The translations under genes and the position numbers were made by a program. A stretch of DNA of 23,906 nucleotides, from NCBI GenBank assembly GCA_900754955.1, contig CAAEEV010000101.1, positions 1 through 23,906 of the forward strand. Direction: 5' to 3'. The notes beneath the pieces are model-generated. The model had not been told where the DNA came from, did no database searches, and was given only the letters and a program-made list of their open reading frames with translations. Below are positions 7,162 to 13,768 of the stretch, one piece after another (within the stretch, counting starts at the first letter, position 1; every line of letters begins with the position of its first letter). The DNA comes from Eggerthellaceae bacterium (GTDB lineage: Bacteria; Actinomycetota; Coriobacteriia; Coriobacteriales; Eggerthellaceae).

Positions 7162-7208
7162 CCCGCTGCATGGATCATGGCGGTTTTCGCCACGATCCAT
7201 GCAGCGGG
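7162..7208. repeat. Perfect 15-bp inverted repeat between two-TM gene and surface-protein gene
   Basis: CCCGCTGCATGGATC (7162-7176) pairs with GATCCATGCAGCGGG (7194-7208); inside it GGCG (7179-7182) pairs with CGCC (7188-7191) around GTTTT. It begins 17 bases after the upstream stop codon. There is no T-run on either side, so it is either a processed/terminator-like hairpin that separates the two genes or an mRNA stabiliser. Confidence 0.75.
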
Positions 7209-7287
7209 CAGCCTATGTGGAGTAGCCCGTATGGCGGCTGCCACCACTTTCGAGCACCGTATACAGCAAGCGCAAAGGAGCGGAACA

Positions 7288-8538
7288 ATGGATAAAACCG
7301 AACGGACGAGAAGAGCGGCGCGTTTTGCGGCGCTGCTCGCGGCATGCGCCCTGCTGCTATTTCTGGCGGCGCGCCCCGCGTACGCCGTAGAGGTGGCGGG
7401 CGGCGACGGCTGGTCGCTGGACGATGCGGGCGTGCTCACGCTTTCCGAGGACATAGCCCCGATAAGCGCGGGCGGGGCCTACGAATGGGAGCCGTACGCC
7501 GCGCAGGTCAAGGAGGTCATGGTTGCCGAAGGTGTGACCGAGGTGCCCAGCATGGCGTTCGCCACGCGAGGCGGCGTGAGCTACGCCAGCCTGCAGAAGG
7601 CGACCATGTCCTCCACCGTGAGAACGATTGGCGTGAGTGCGTTCGCCGACAACCCCTCGCTCACCGAGGTGCACTTGAACGACGGCTTGGAGCGCGTGGA
7701 AAACGTGGCGTTCGGCGGAGCGGGCTTCGCGGAAATCGAACTGCCCGAGAACGCGACATGGGGTTCGGACGTGTTCATCGACTGCGACAGCCTCGTCTCG
7801 GTGACCATCCCCGCGGGCTCTGAATGGGGCGGCGGCAACGCGCAGTTCTACGGCTGCGACAGCCTTGAAACCGTATATATCGAGGAGGGCGTGGCGCAGA
7901 TTCCCGCCACGTTCCTCAACGGATGCGGCAGCCTCGAATACGTGTGGGTGCCCAAGTCGGTCACCGAGTTCGTAGGCACGCCCATTCTGGGTGGCTGCAT
8001 CATCGGGTACACGGGCACCGCTGCCGAGGAGTACGCGGACTGGAGGCAGGAAGTCGGCGTTAACGTGGTCGATTTCCACGCCATCGACGGCGACGAGCAC
8101 ACCTACGGAGAATGGCAGACGGTGGCCGAGCCCACGTGCACGGAGAGCGGCGAGCAGATTCGCACCTGCGCAATCTGCGGAGCCGAGCAGTCGCAGGAGC
8201 TTGCCGCAACGGGGCACATCTGGGACGGCGGCGTTGTGACGAAGGAGCCCACCGAGAGCGCCGAGGGCGTGAGGACGTACACCTGCGCGGCATGCGGCCA
8301 GACCAAGACCGAGCCCATCGCCAAGCTCCCGCAGACGGGCGGGGACAAGCCGCAGGGCGGCGACCGACCCGATGGGTCGGCGGATGCGAACGAGGGCTCC
8401 GCTCAGGAAGGCGCGCAGGACGAGCTTCCCCAGACGGGCGACGGCACGTTCGCGCTCATCGGCCTGCCTGCTCTTGCTCTGCTACTTGTTTCGGCGGGCC
8501 TGATTCTGGCGGCAAAAAATCGGGCGGAGCGTTCGTAG
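7288..8538 (+). CDS. LPXTG-anchored surface protein with BspA-like leucine-rich repeats
   Basis: ATG 7288 is chosen because AAGGAG lies 7 bases upstream and a signal peptide follows directly (RRAARFAALLAACALLLFLA, cleavage near PAYA-VE). The 416-residue protein has LRR_5/BspA-type repeats (about 60-250; e.g. IGVSAFADNPSLTEVHLNDG, CDSLVSVTIPAGSEW, CDSLETVYIEEGVAQIPATF), then a Cys-rich module (about 270-335; PTCTESGEQIRTCAICGAE and TYTCAACGQTKTEPIA) of the kind repeated in clostridial surface proteins, and a sorting signal LPQTGDG (380) with TM helix and basic KNRAERS tail. A second LPQTG sits at 347, 33 residues earlier. It should be covalently attached to peptidoglycan by a sortase, exposed to host or neighbour cells; LRRs of this kind bind proteins or mucins. 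The ligand is unknown. Confidence 0.88.
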   Translation: MDKTERTRRAARFAALLAACALLLFLAARPAYAVEVAGGDGWSLDDAGVLTLSEDIAPISAGGAYEWEPYAAQVKEVMVAEGVTEVPSMAFATRGGVSYASLQKATMSSTVRTIGVSAFADNPSLTEVHLNDGLERVENVAFGGAGFAEIELPENATWGSDVFIDCDSLVSVTIPAGSEWGGGNAQFYGCDSLETVYIEEGVAQIPATFLNGCGSLEYVWVPKSVTEFVGTPILGGCIIGYTGTAAEEYADWRQEVGVNVVDFHAIDGDEHTYGEWQTVAEPTCTESGEQIRTCAICGAEQSQELAATGHIWDGGVVTKEPTESAEGVRTYTCAACGQTKTEPIAKLPQTGGDKPQGGDRPDGSADANEGSAQEGAQDELPQTGDGTFALIGLPALALLLVSAGLILAAKNRAERS

Positions 8539-8542
8539 TCTA

Positions 8543-8594
8543 AGGCAATACACGAGAAGGAGGGAATCATCCATGAGGCAATACACGAGAAGGA
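8543..8594 (+). repeat. 19-bp direct repeat spanning the lipoprotein start
   Basis: AGGCAATACACGAGAAGGA occurs at 8543-8561 and again at 8576-8594, offset 33 bases. The second copy is codons 2-7 of the lipoprotein; the first copy provides its AAGGAGGG ribosome binding site. Confidence 0.9.
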
Positions 8595-9568
8595 ACGTCT
8601 TGAAGCTGCTCGGGGTTGGCGCGGTAACCGTGGCTGGCCTAGGGCTGGTCGGGTGCGGCGGCTCGGGCGAGGGTGCGGGCGGTGCAGCCAGCAGCGCGAG
8701 CGAGCCCGTGCCCGCATCGCAGGCGTTCGCGCAGGCGGGCGTTTGGATGCAGTACGACGGCGACGAGCAAATCGGGAAGGACGTGGAAATCGAGCGCATC
8801 CTGTCGTTCGACGGCAACGGCAACGTGGCTGTGTACCTGTGCGACGGCGCGACCTTCGGCGACCTGAACGGCCTTTCCAACGAGCAGATAATCGAGTTCG
8901 CCAAGGAGCAGGACAGGGCAGTGTTCGAGGCGGGGAAGCAGGCGGCTATCGAAAACGCCGCCGAGGCCATCCAAGCGTGGCAGCAATGCTACGACACCCT
9001 GAAAGCAGAAGCTGATGCGGGAACCTATGATTCCATGAACAACTACGGTGCCTACGGCATCGAAGGCGTACCCGAGGAGGAACGCGCGGCGGCCATCGAG
9101 GAGTTCCAAATCGCGCTGGAGAACACGAAGAGCTCGCTCGATGCCGCCAACGAGGGCCAGGCGTTCAACGAGGCGGCGGAGTATCAGGAGCCGCAGCCCC
9201 AGCCCTACACGCTCGCGCTCGAAACCGACGGCTCGGGCAACGTCGCGGCGGGCGAGGAAATCCGCTTCCTGGCGCGCCGCTTCAGCTTCTACCAGATAGA
9301 GGTTGACGATACGACGGACCTGGAAAGCCCTGAGACGCGCTTCCGCGTGCTGGCGGACTACGGCTGGCACAACGACGCCGAGATTCCCGAGAGTGCCTTC
9401 AGCGCGCCTGAGGATTCCATCGGACTGTACTCGTCCAACTACTCGACCACGCAGGCGGTCTACGATACCACCTTCGGCGGATATTCGGGTCTCGCCACCG
9501 TCGTGGAGGAAGGTCACGCGGGCTTCACGTGGGACACGACCGACGCAGAGGGCGTAGAGGTGGACTAG
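8573..9568 (+). CDS. Lipoprotein with twin-arginine-like signal, unknown function
   Basis: The 331-residue product starts MRQYTRRNVLKLLGVGA and has a TRRNVLK twin-arginine motif at 5-11 followed by a hydrophobic segment and a lipobox LVGC with Cys28, so it may be exported folded by Tat and then lipidated. The linker after Cys28 is Gly/Ser/Ala-rich. The mature domain has a short beta section (DVEIERILSFDGNGNVAVYLC), a long amphipathic helical section rich in E, A, Q (about 100-200), and a beta-rich C-terminus with many Asp/Thr/Tyr. No Cys-based or metal motif is evident. It is 34 bases after the LPXTG gene, so both are likely co-transcribed and act at the cell surface; a strong terminator follows. 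AAGGAGGG is 9 bases from the ATG. Confidence 0.85.
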   Translation: MRQYTRRNVLKLLGVGAVTVAGLGLVGCGGSGEGAGGAASSASEPVPASQAFAQAGVWMQYDGDEQIGKDVEIERILSFDGNGNVAVYLCDGATFGDLNGLSNEQIIEFAKEQDRAVFEAGKQAAIENAAEAIQAWQQCYDTLKAEADAGTYDSMNNYGAYGIEGVPEEERAAAIEEFQIALENTKSSLDAANEGQAFNEAAEYQEPQPQPYTLALETDGSGNVAAGEEIRFLARRFSFYQIEVDDTTDLESPETRFRVLADYGWHNDAEIPESAFSAPEDSIGLYSSNYSTTQAVYDTTFGGYSGLATVVEEGHAGFTWDTTDAEGVEVD

Positions 9569-9605
9569 GGAGCCGCGCATCGGGCAAATCGCGATACGAC
9601 CGCAT

Positions 9606-9641
9606 GGCCGCATCCGATTTTCGGGTGCGGCCTTTTCGTTT
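9606..9641 (+). terminator. Rho-independent terminator after the element lipoprotein gene
   Basis: GGCCGCATCCGA (9606-9617) pairs with TCGGGTGCGGCC (9621-9632), 12 bp with one G-T pair and a 3-base loop, followed by TTTTCGTTT. Confidence 0.92.
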
Positions 9642-9749
9642 CCAAGCCGCATCCCGTCGCGCTTGATCCCCGATTCCGCAGCAGATTACGTCTTGCGCCG
9701 TGAGTATGCCTGCGGCATCGGGGAGGTCGCGCGAAGGGAGGTGCTGAAC

Positions 9750-10009
9750 ATGAAAGATAAGGATAAGGACAAATTCAGCATCGAGGAAGAGACAGAGTGG
9801 CGTATTCAGGTTCTCAAGCGCACGGCTCGCATCAGCGCGGCGAAGGCCAAGCAGCTCGAGCGCGAGAGGAACGCGATGCGCAGGAAGGAGCCGCTCGAGG
9901 ACAGGGAGGGGCTCGAGGGCACCCTGAGGTGCATCGACAACGTGATGGAATGGCGCTTCGTGGACGAGTTCGGGCGCGTGGAACTCGACGCGGACATGCT
10001 CTCCATGCA
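9750..10009 (+). CDS. Small charged helical ORF, 3' end lost at a junction with integrase sequence
   Basis: ATG 9750 has GAAGGGAGG 7 bases upstream. The frame gives MKDKDKDKFSIEEETEWRIQ and then a Lys/Arg/Glu-rich helical region (AKAKQLERERNAMRRKEPLE) to about residue 87 (RVELDADMLSMHI). After that the frame runs antagonistically over integrase codons (to a stop near 10227-10229) and becomes Ser/Arg-rich, so the natural C-terminus is gone. A TTG at 9663 extends the frame upstream by 29 residues, but without a ribosome binding site. Located directly upstream of a recombinase, it may have been an excisionase or accessory DNA-binding protein, but no HTH is clear. I do not recognise the family. 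Confidence 0.5.
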
Positions 10010-10306
10010 CATTTCCTGCTTCTGGACAAAAACGGTATGCCGAAGGTTGCGATGCACTGGGAGAAGTACTTCCAACTCTCTCTCCGCAAGCACAATAGCA
10101 TCTACAAGAAGGAGCTTCCCAAGATTACCCCGCATGTCTGCCGTCACACGTTCTGTTCCAAGATGGCTCGCAAGGGGATGGACCCCGCAAAGCTCAAGTA
10201 CATCATGGGGCACTCGGACATTAGCGTGACGTACAACACGTACACTCACCTTGGATTCGAGGATGTGAGGAGCGACATGCTCCGCATGACGGATGGCGCC
10301 GCGTGA
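10010..10306 (+). pseudogene. Tyrosine recombinase/integrase, C-terminal catalytic fragment only
   Basis: In frame with the stop at 10304-10306 the sequence reads HFLLLDKNGMPKVAMHWEKY and then ITPHVCRHTFCSKMARKGMD, KYIMGHSDISVTYNTYTHLG. HVCRHTF is the HxxR box II, GHSDISVTYNTYTH holds the box II His and the nucleophilic Tyr of the lambda-integrase family. The box I Arg region and both N-terminal DNA-binding domains are absent: upstream of about 10010 this frame is Arg/Gly-rich noise while the neighbouring frame encodes a different protein. About 97 of an expected 370-400 residues remain. The likely cause is a deletion joining the small ORF to the 3' end of int. It lies next to the right attachment repeat, as integrases of such islands do. 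Confidence 0.85.
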
Positions 10307-10321
10307 GCTAAAGTGTACGAA

Positions 10322-10363
10322 GTTGTAAATCCGCGAGGTTTACAACCGAATTTACAACTTTTG
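10322..10363 (+). repeat. Right subterminal repeats, candidate recombinase arm sites
   Basis: TTTACAAC occurs at 10339-10346 and 10351-10358 (12 bases apart), and its complement GTTGTAAA at 10322-10329; the copy at 10351 extends to TTTACAACTTTTG, identical to the left end (5789-5801). They lie between the int stop and the phosphatase promoter/start. Confidence 0.65.
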
Positions 10364-10478
10364 CGGCGGAAAACATCCGCTCATACACGAGTCGATTCGG
10401 GATTCCGCGACTGGGCGATGACATACGAACAGCGTTTATCACCTGCGGAAACCCTGATATTTGAGAGGAAATCCAAGG

Positions 10479-10940
10479 ATGCACCGTATCATGTTCGTCT
10501 GCCACGGCAACATCTGTCGCTCGCCCATGGCGGAGTTCGTCATGAAGGACCTCGTGGAGAAGAGGGGAGCGGCGGATCGTTTTCGTATCGAGTCGGCGGC
10601 GACGAGTGCCGAGGAGCTCGGCAACCCCGTGCATCCCGGCACGTGCAGGCGCCTCGCGCGTGAGGGCATCTCGTGCGCGGGGAAGCGCGCGCGTCGCCTG
10701 ACGAAGGGGGATTACGATACCTTCGATCTGCTCATCGGCATGGACGAGGCCAACGTGCGCTCGATGCGGCGTCTGTTCGGCGGCGACCCTGCAGGTAAGA
10801 TCTACAAGCTCCTTGAATTCGCGGGACGTGAGGGCGATATCGCCGATCCGTGGTACACGGGCGATTTCGACGCGACGTACGACGATGTGGTTGACGGCTG
10901 CGTGGGGCTTTTGGGGTGGTGCTGTGAAAAGCTTGGGTAG
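10479..10940 (+). CDS. Low-molecular-weight protein tyrosine phosphatase (hybrid N-terminus supplied by the element)
   Basis: The 153-residue protein has the LMW-PTP P-loop with catalytic Cys8 and Arg14 (VCHGNICRS, residues 7-15) and the general-acid motif DPW (Asp123), typical of Wzb/YwlE-like phosphatases acting on phospho-Tyr or phospho-Arg proteins in the cytoplasm. ATG 10479 has GAGAGGAAAT upstream; an in-frame TTG at 10461 adds six residues. Codons 1-5 (MHRIM) and the ribosome binding site lie left of the repeat 10494-10516 and belong to the integrated element, while the rest is chromosomal; the displaced native start (ISILFVCHGNI) is at 5685. Catalytic residues are intact, so the gene is probably functional but under element-supplied control. 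The next gene overlaps its end by 17 bases. Confidence 0.93.
   Translation: MHRIMFVCHGNICRSPMAEFVMKDLVEKRGAADRFRIESAATSAEELGNPVHPGTCRRLAREGISCAGKRARRLTKGDYDTFDLLIGMDEANVRSMRRLFGGDPAGKIYKLLEFAGREGDIADPWYTGDFDATYDDVVDGCVGLLGWCCEKLG
10494..10516 (+). repeat. attR, right 23-bp direct repeat
   Basis: Identical to 5700-5722. Here it is in frame inside the phosphatase gene, encoding residues 6-12 (FVCHGNI) and the first two bases of Cys13. Confidence 0.9.
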
Positions 10941-11736
10941 TGAACTCGGCCGCACGCTTGCTGCAATGAACCCTGATGCGGCGAAGCTCGTGCGCATCTC
11001 ACGCAACCGCCTTTCTTACGTGAATGCGGTGAGGCGCACTTGGGCCGATAATCCGCCTGCGGCTGAGATGATCCTCGATCACACGAATGCATTCTACGTG
11101 CGTCGCGACGATGCGCCGCGTAAAGGGCCCGACAAGGACAAGCCGCTCATCGTAGCCGAGGCGTACCTTGACGACTCGATGCTGCTCTCCGAGGTGAACG
11201 CCCGCCGCGAGATGCTCAAACTCGCGCTCGACTACGAGGGCGTGCATGTGGCTGAGTTCCGCATCATGGGGTCGCGTTACGGCATGCGCAAGCGGCATCC
11301 CTTCGCCGATCGCGCGGCGCGCGAGGATGCGGGCGCACCGCGTACGGGCGAGGCGGCGGCGCGGGCGCAGGATGGACGCGCTGACGATGCGGCGCTTCTT
11401 CTGACGGTGAAACGCGCGTTCTGCCTTGCGATCGGCGAGCAGGCGGGTGCGGTGCTCGCGCTCGTGAACGCCGCGGCACTCGACCAGGCGCGTACGCGCG
11501 ACGATACGACGCGCCGCTCTTCGTGGCGTTGGTACTGGCTCCATCTCTATGCGGAGGATGCACCGCGTCTTGCGGCGATCATCGAGGCTTACGAGGAGCA
11601 GATCATCGCACGTGCTCGTACCCTCGACCTCAATATCAGGGCGATTCAGGTGCATCCCGCTACCGAGGAGATGCGCGGCGCGCAGGCATTCCCGCCGAGC
11701 GGCATGCCGGTGAGCTATCGGCCGACGCAGCGCTGA
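10924..11736 (+). CDS. Conserved hypothetical protein with weak DUF721/DciA-like N-terminal half
   Basis: I chose GTG 10924 (GGGGTGG four bases upstream, 17-base overlap with the phosphatase), giving VKSLGSELGRTLAAMNPDAA and 270 residues. The N-terminal half has a VNAVRRTWADN-type helix, then LIVAEAYLDDSMLLSEVNAR followed by EMLKLALDYEGVHVAEFRIM and YGMRKRHPF, which resembles the DUF721 pattern (beta strand, helix with E-L, then V...FRI). The C-terminal half (about 160-260) is helical with RRSSWRWYWLHLYAEDAPRL. DciA-type proteins load the replicative helicase, but this match is weak and the protein could be unrelated. It is translationally coupled to the phosphatase, so its expression must also have been changed by the element insertion. 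Confidence 0.72.
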   Translation: MKSLGSELGRTLAAMNPDAAKLVRISRNRLSYVNAVRRTWADNPPAAEMILDHTNAFYVRRDDAPRKGPDKDKPLIVAEAYLDDSMLLSEVNARREMLKLALDYEGVHVAEFRIMGSRYGMRKRHPFADRAAREDAGAPRTGEAAARAQDGRADDAALLLTVKRAFCLAIGEQAGAVLALVNAAALDQARTRDDTTRRSSWRWYWLHLYAEDAPRLAAIIEAYEEQIIARARTLDLNIRAIQVHPATEEMRGAQAFPPSGMPVSYRPTQR

Positions 11737-11833
11737 GGCGGCGGCTCATTCCCCTTCGCTTTGCGCAATGCATCTTTGTGCATTCTTTATCATGTGCTCA
11801 TCGATAGAGGGTGTGAAAGAGAAAGGCGTATAT

Positions 11834-12298
11834 ATGTTCGGTTTTGGAAGAAGAAGGGGAGACGAGGCTCCGCGTTCGTACTACCTGCCGTCTGAGAACG
11901 CCCGTGCGCTTCTTGAGGACGTGGTGGCAAGCATTGGAGACCACGCGCCCGATTTCAAATACCTGTACATCGGCTTCGGCCAGTGGTGCGAGCTTCCTGC
12001 GCATACGTGGTCGATCGAGATCATCGGGAAGAACAACGAGAAACTCTCGTACGACTACCGCCGCCACGGATTTGACGTCTCGGATGCGACGCTTAAGAGC
12101 GGACTTGCGCGGTGGCTCGCTGAAAGACTACAGGAGATCACCGAGGGCGAGTTCTATGTGCATCGGGTGCGCGTGTCGTACCCCGATTATCGTCTGTCGG
12201 ACGATTGGAAGGAATCGTACTACTGCGTTATCGCCAACGACGGCATCGCGGAGTGGGAAGAGAAGAAGCGTCGCGCCCAGGCGATGCGCACGGTGTAA
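11834..12298 (+). CDS. Hypothetical protein, 154 residues
   Basis: ATG 11834 is preferred: AAAGG lies 7 bases upstream and upstream in-frame Met 11768 sits in an AT-rich non-coding stretch. The product begins MFGFGRRRGDEAPRSYYLPS and is soluble, with an alternating helix/strand pattern (ARALLEDVVASIGDHAPDF, KYLYIGFGQWCEL, SYPDYRLSDDWKESYYCVIA) and many Tyr/Trp residues. No signal peptide, TM segment or known catalytic motif is seen. It is 9 bases before the small DUF6440-like gene, with that gene's ribosome binding site between, so the two form a unit that ends at the strong terminator at 12548. I do not recognise the family. Confidence 0.78.
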   Translation: MFGFGRRRGDEAPRSYYLPSENARALLEDVVASIGDHAPDFKYLYIGFGQWCELPAHTWSIEIIGKNNEKLSYDYRRHGFDVSDATLKSGLARWLAERLQEITEGEFYVHRVRVSYPDYRLSDDWKESYYCVIANDGIAEWEEKKRRAQAMRTV

Positions 12299-12307
12299 GG
12301 AGGAGCT

Positions 12308-12523
12308 ATGGCGGTACCCGACTTTTTGCATCTTAAGAGCGGTGACGAGCGATATGGCGTCAACGTGATCGTCGACATGGAGACGGGCGTGCAGTACCTC
12401 TACAGTGAACGAACGGGCATGTGCCCGCGTGTCGACCAATGGGGCAAGCCCATGGCGCTCACGCAGGACCAGCTCTCCGATCTGAGAAGAAAGGGCATGC
12501 GGCAGACGACGCAGTACATTTAG
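12308..12523 (+). CDS. Small DUF6440-like protein
   Basis: This 71-residue protein has GGAGGAG just before its ATG. The core, NVIVDMETGVQYLYSERTGM followed by PRVDQWGKPMAL, matches the DUF6440 pattern in which a V-D-x-x-T-G-V-x-Y-L-Y strand pair is followed by an L-x-D-x-x-G-K-P turn; this family has no known function and is common in gut Firmicutes and Actinobacteria. It starts with MAVPDFLHLKSGDERY and lacks signal peptide or TM segment. It is coupled to the upstream hypothetical gene and is the last gene before a terminator. Confidence 0.8.
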   Translation: MAVPDFLHLKSGDERYGVNVIVDMETGVQYLYSERTGMCPRVDQWGKPMALTQDQLSDLRRKGMRQTTQYI

Positions 12524-12547
12524 CCGTTATGCTGTACGCAAGCTTTC

Positions 12548-12602
12548 GGGGCCGCATGGCGAGGGAACATCACCCTTCGCCATGCGGCCCCGATGTTTTT
12601 TT
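12548..12602 (+). terminator. Rho-independent terminator after the DUF6440-like gene
   Basis: GGGGCCGCATGGCGA (12548-12562) pairs perfectly with 12577-12591 (15 bp, 16 with flanking C/G), followed within a few bases by TTTTTTT (12596-12602). Confidence 0.95.
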
Positions 12603-12769
12603 GCGATATCCAACTGCTGCTTTGGAAGCAGGCTATCCCGCGTCTTTCTCAATTACTTTACATAACATATATTATCAATCAATTATGGAGAACCTAGAGG
12701 GGAGACGTGCTAAGCTCGGGTAAGGATGCGCAGTGCCAACCGCGCTATGCCGGCTTGTGCCGACGTACG
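12603..12769. other. AT-rich intergenic stretch without a supported gene
   Basis: This region lies between the plus-strand terminator and the end of the minus-strand membrane-protein gene. It includes an AT-rich island (about 12648-12686) with TTTACA (12657) and several TATAAT-like hexamers, and a 12-codon ATG frame at 12684 without a ribosome binding site. It could hold a promoter for an RNA; nothing is confidently supported. Confidence 0.4.
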
Positions 12770-13195
12770 CTAACCCCAGATCGAAGACGACGAACTGGCG
12801 CTCGAGCCTGCCATTAATCCCGCCGAGCCGAGCAGCTCGTCCATGTTGCCGCTCTGGAGCGCTTCGAAGATCACGGGCATCGTCATGGCAAGCGTTACGA
12901 CGTTGAGGATGAGCGCAAAGACAGCGATGGCGATCGCGAAGATCGCCTGACGACGCAGAATGGAAGCAAGCGCATCTTTCGTGTCGTGCGGTGTTGCGGC
13001 TCTTTTGATTTTGGTAAATGCGAGGATGCCGCAGATGAGCGCAATCGTGCTGAGAAGCACGCCGCCGATGATGAGTGAAACGGGCCCGCCGATGATCGAA
13101 ATGGTGACGAGAGTCTGAGCTGATTTAAGCAGCGTCAGACGCTCTGACTCCGACGAGCCGTCCGTCGGAGGACGGAAGTCTTGTGGTTCCTGCAT
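12770..13195 (-). CDS. Small multi-TM membrane protein (DUF4190-like)
   Basis: The 141-residue protein starts MQEPQDFRPPTDGSSESERL, a soluble Pro/Ser-rich cytoplasmic segment, then hydrophobic segments VTISIIGGPVSLIIGGVLLS / TIALICGILAFTKI and a longer one, AIFAIAIAVFALILNVVTLA, ending in a Ser-rich tail (SSASSSSSIWG). The 'GGPVSLIIGGVLLSTIALICGILAF' style pair with a K-I-K-R loop is the DUF4190 pattern, with Gly-rich helices and no known activity. AGAGGC lies 8 bases before the ATG. It is transcribed apart from dut, which ends 118 bases upstream. Confidence 0.78.
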   Translation of the reverse strand: MQEPQDFRPPTDGSSESERLTLLKSAQTLVTISIIGGPVSLIIGGVLLSTIALICGILAFTKIKRAATPHDTKDALASILRRQAIFAIAIAVFALILNVVTLAMTMPVIFEALQSGNMDELLGSAGLMAGSSASSSSSIWG

Positions 13196-13312
13196 GATAT
13201 GCCTCTTGCTTGACGATATGCTCCGCCTAACAGGCGAAGCGCGGTGTTTCGGAGCTATTGTAGGTTGAGACAGGCTGCACGAAGCCTGCCGTAACTTCTT
13301 TACGCAATATCG

Positions 13313-13768
13313 CTACAGGGATGCAGGTTTGGAGGCGACGCCGCTGCTCCCGAAGCCGCCCGTGCCACGAGAGCTTTCCGCAAGCTCGTCGACGGCGGTG
13401 AGCCGCACGGCGGGAACGGCGACGATCATGAGCTGGGCGATGCGATCGCCGACGGCGATGGAAAACGGCTCGTGTGCGTCGAGGTTCACGAGCACGACTT
13501 TGATCTCGCCGCGATAACCGCTGTCGATGAGGCCGGGCGCGTTGACGATGGAAATGCCGTGCTTCGCAGCCAGGCCGCTGCGCGGGATGACAAGACCCGC
13601 GTATCCGTCGGGAATGGCGAGGGCAAACCCGCACGGTACCAGGGCGCGTTCGAAAGGCTGCAGCGTCAGCGCTTCACAAGAGCGCAGGTCGAGGCCGGCA
13701 TCGCCCTCGTAGGCGTAAGCAGGCAGGTCAACGGCGTTCGAGAGCTTCTTGAGGGGGATTTCGAGCAT
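13313..13768 (-). CDS. dut: dUTP diphosphatase (dUTPase)
   Basis: This 151-residue trimeric dUTPase hydrolyses dUTP to dUMP and PPi, keeping uracil out of DNA and feeding dTMP synthesis. All five family motifs are present: GDAGLDL (22-28), PRSGLA (62-67), GLIDSGYRGEI (79-89, catalytic Asp), GDRIAQLMI (107-115) and the C-terminal Gly-rich RGTGGFGSSG (134-143), which closes over the substrate. The start overlaps the nrdR stop as TAATG, so it is translationally coupled to nrdR. The coupling with an NrdR repressor and the SOS locus suggests shared control of dNTP pools. Length and motifs are standard. Confidence 0.97.
   Translation of the reverse strand: MLEIPLKKLSNAVDLPAYAYEGDAGLDLRSCEALTLQPFERALVPCGFALAIPDGYAGLVIPRSGLAAKHGISIVNAPGLIDSGYRGEIKVVLVNLDAHEPFSIAVGDRIAQLMIVAVPAVRLTAVDELAESSRGTGGFGSSGVASKPASL

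Larger units (their letters stand above)
5700..10516. mobile_element. Integrated element inserted in the 5' end of a tyrosine phosphatase gene
   Basis: The segment is bounded by a perfect 23-bp direct repeat (5700-5722 and 10494-10516), contains an integrase remnant at its right end, and has shared TTTACAACTTTTG motifs just inside both ends. Cargo: XRE regulator, two-TM protein, LPXTG surface protein, lipoprotein, small charged ORF. There are no conjugation, replication or relaxase genes, so it is a small integrative island or the remnant of a larger one. Because only about 97 C-terminal residues of the recombinase remain, it is probably unable to excise by itself. The right end rebuilds the target gene. 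Confidence 0.85.

Noticed and set aside
12684..12722. 12-codon ATG frame in the AT-rich gap
   Set aside because: No ribosome binding site and no recognisable peptide; nothing beyond chance.
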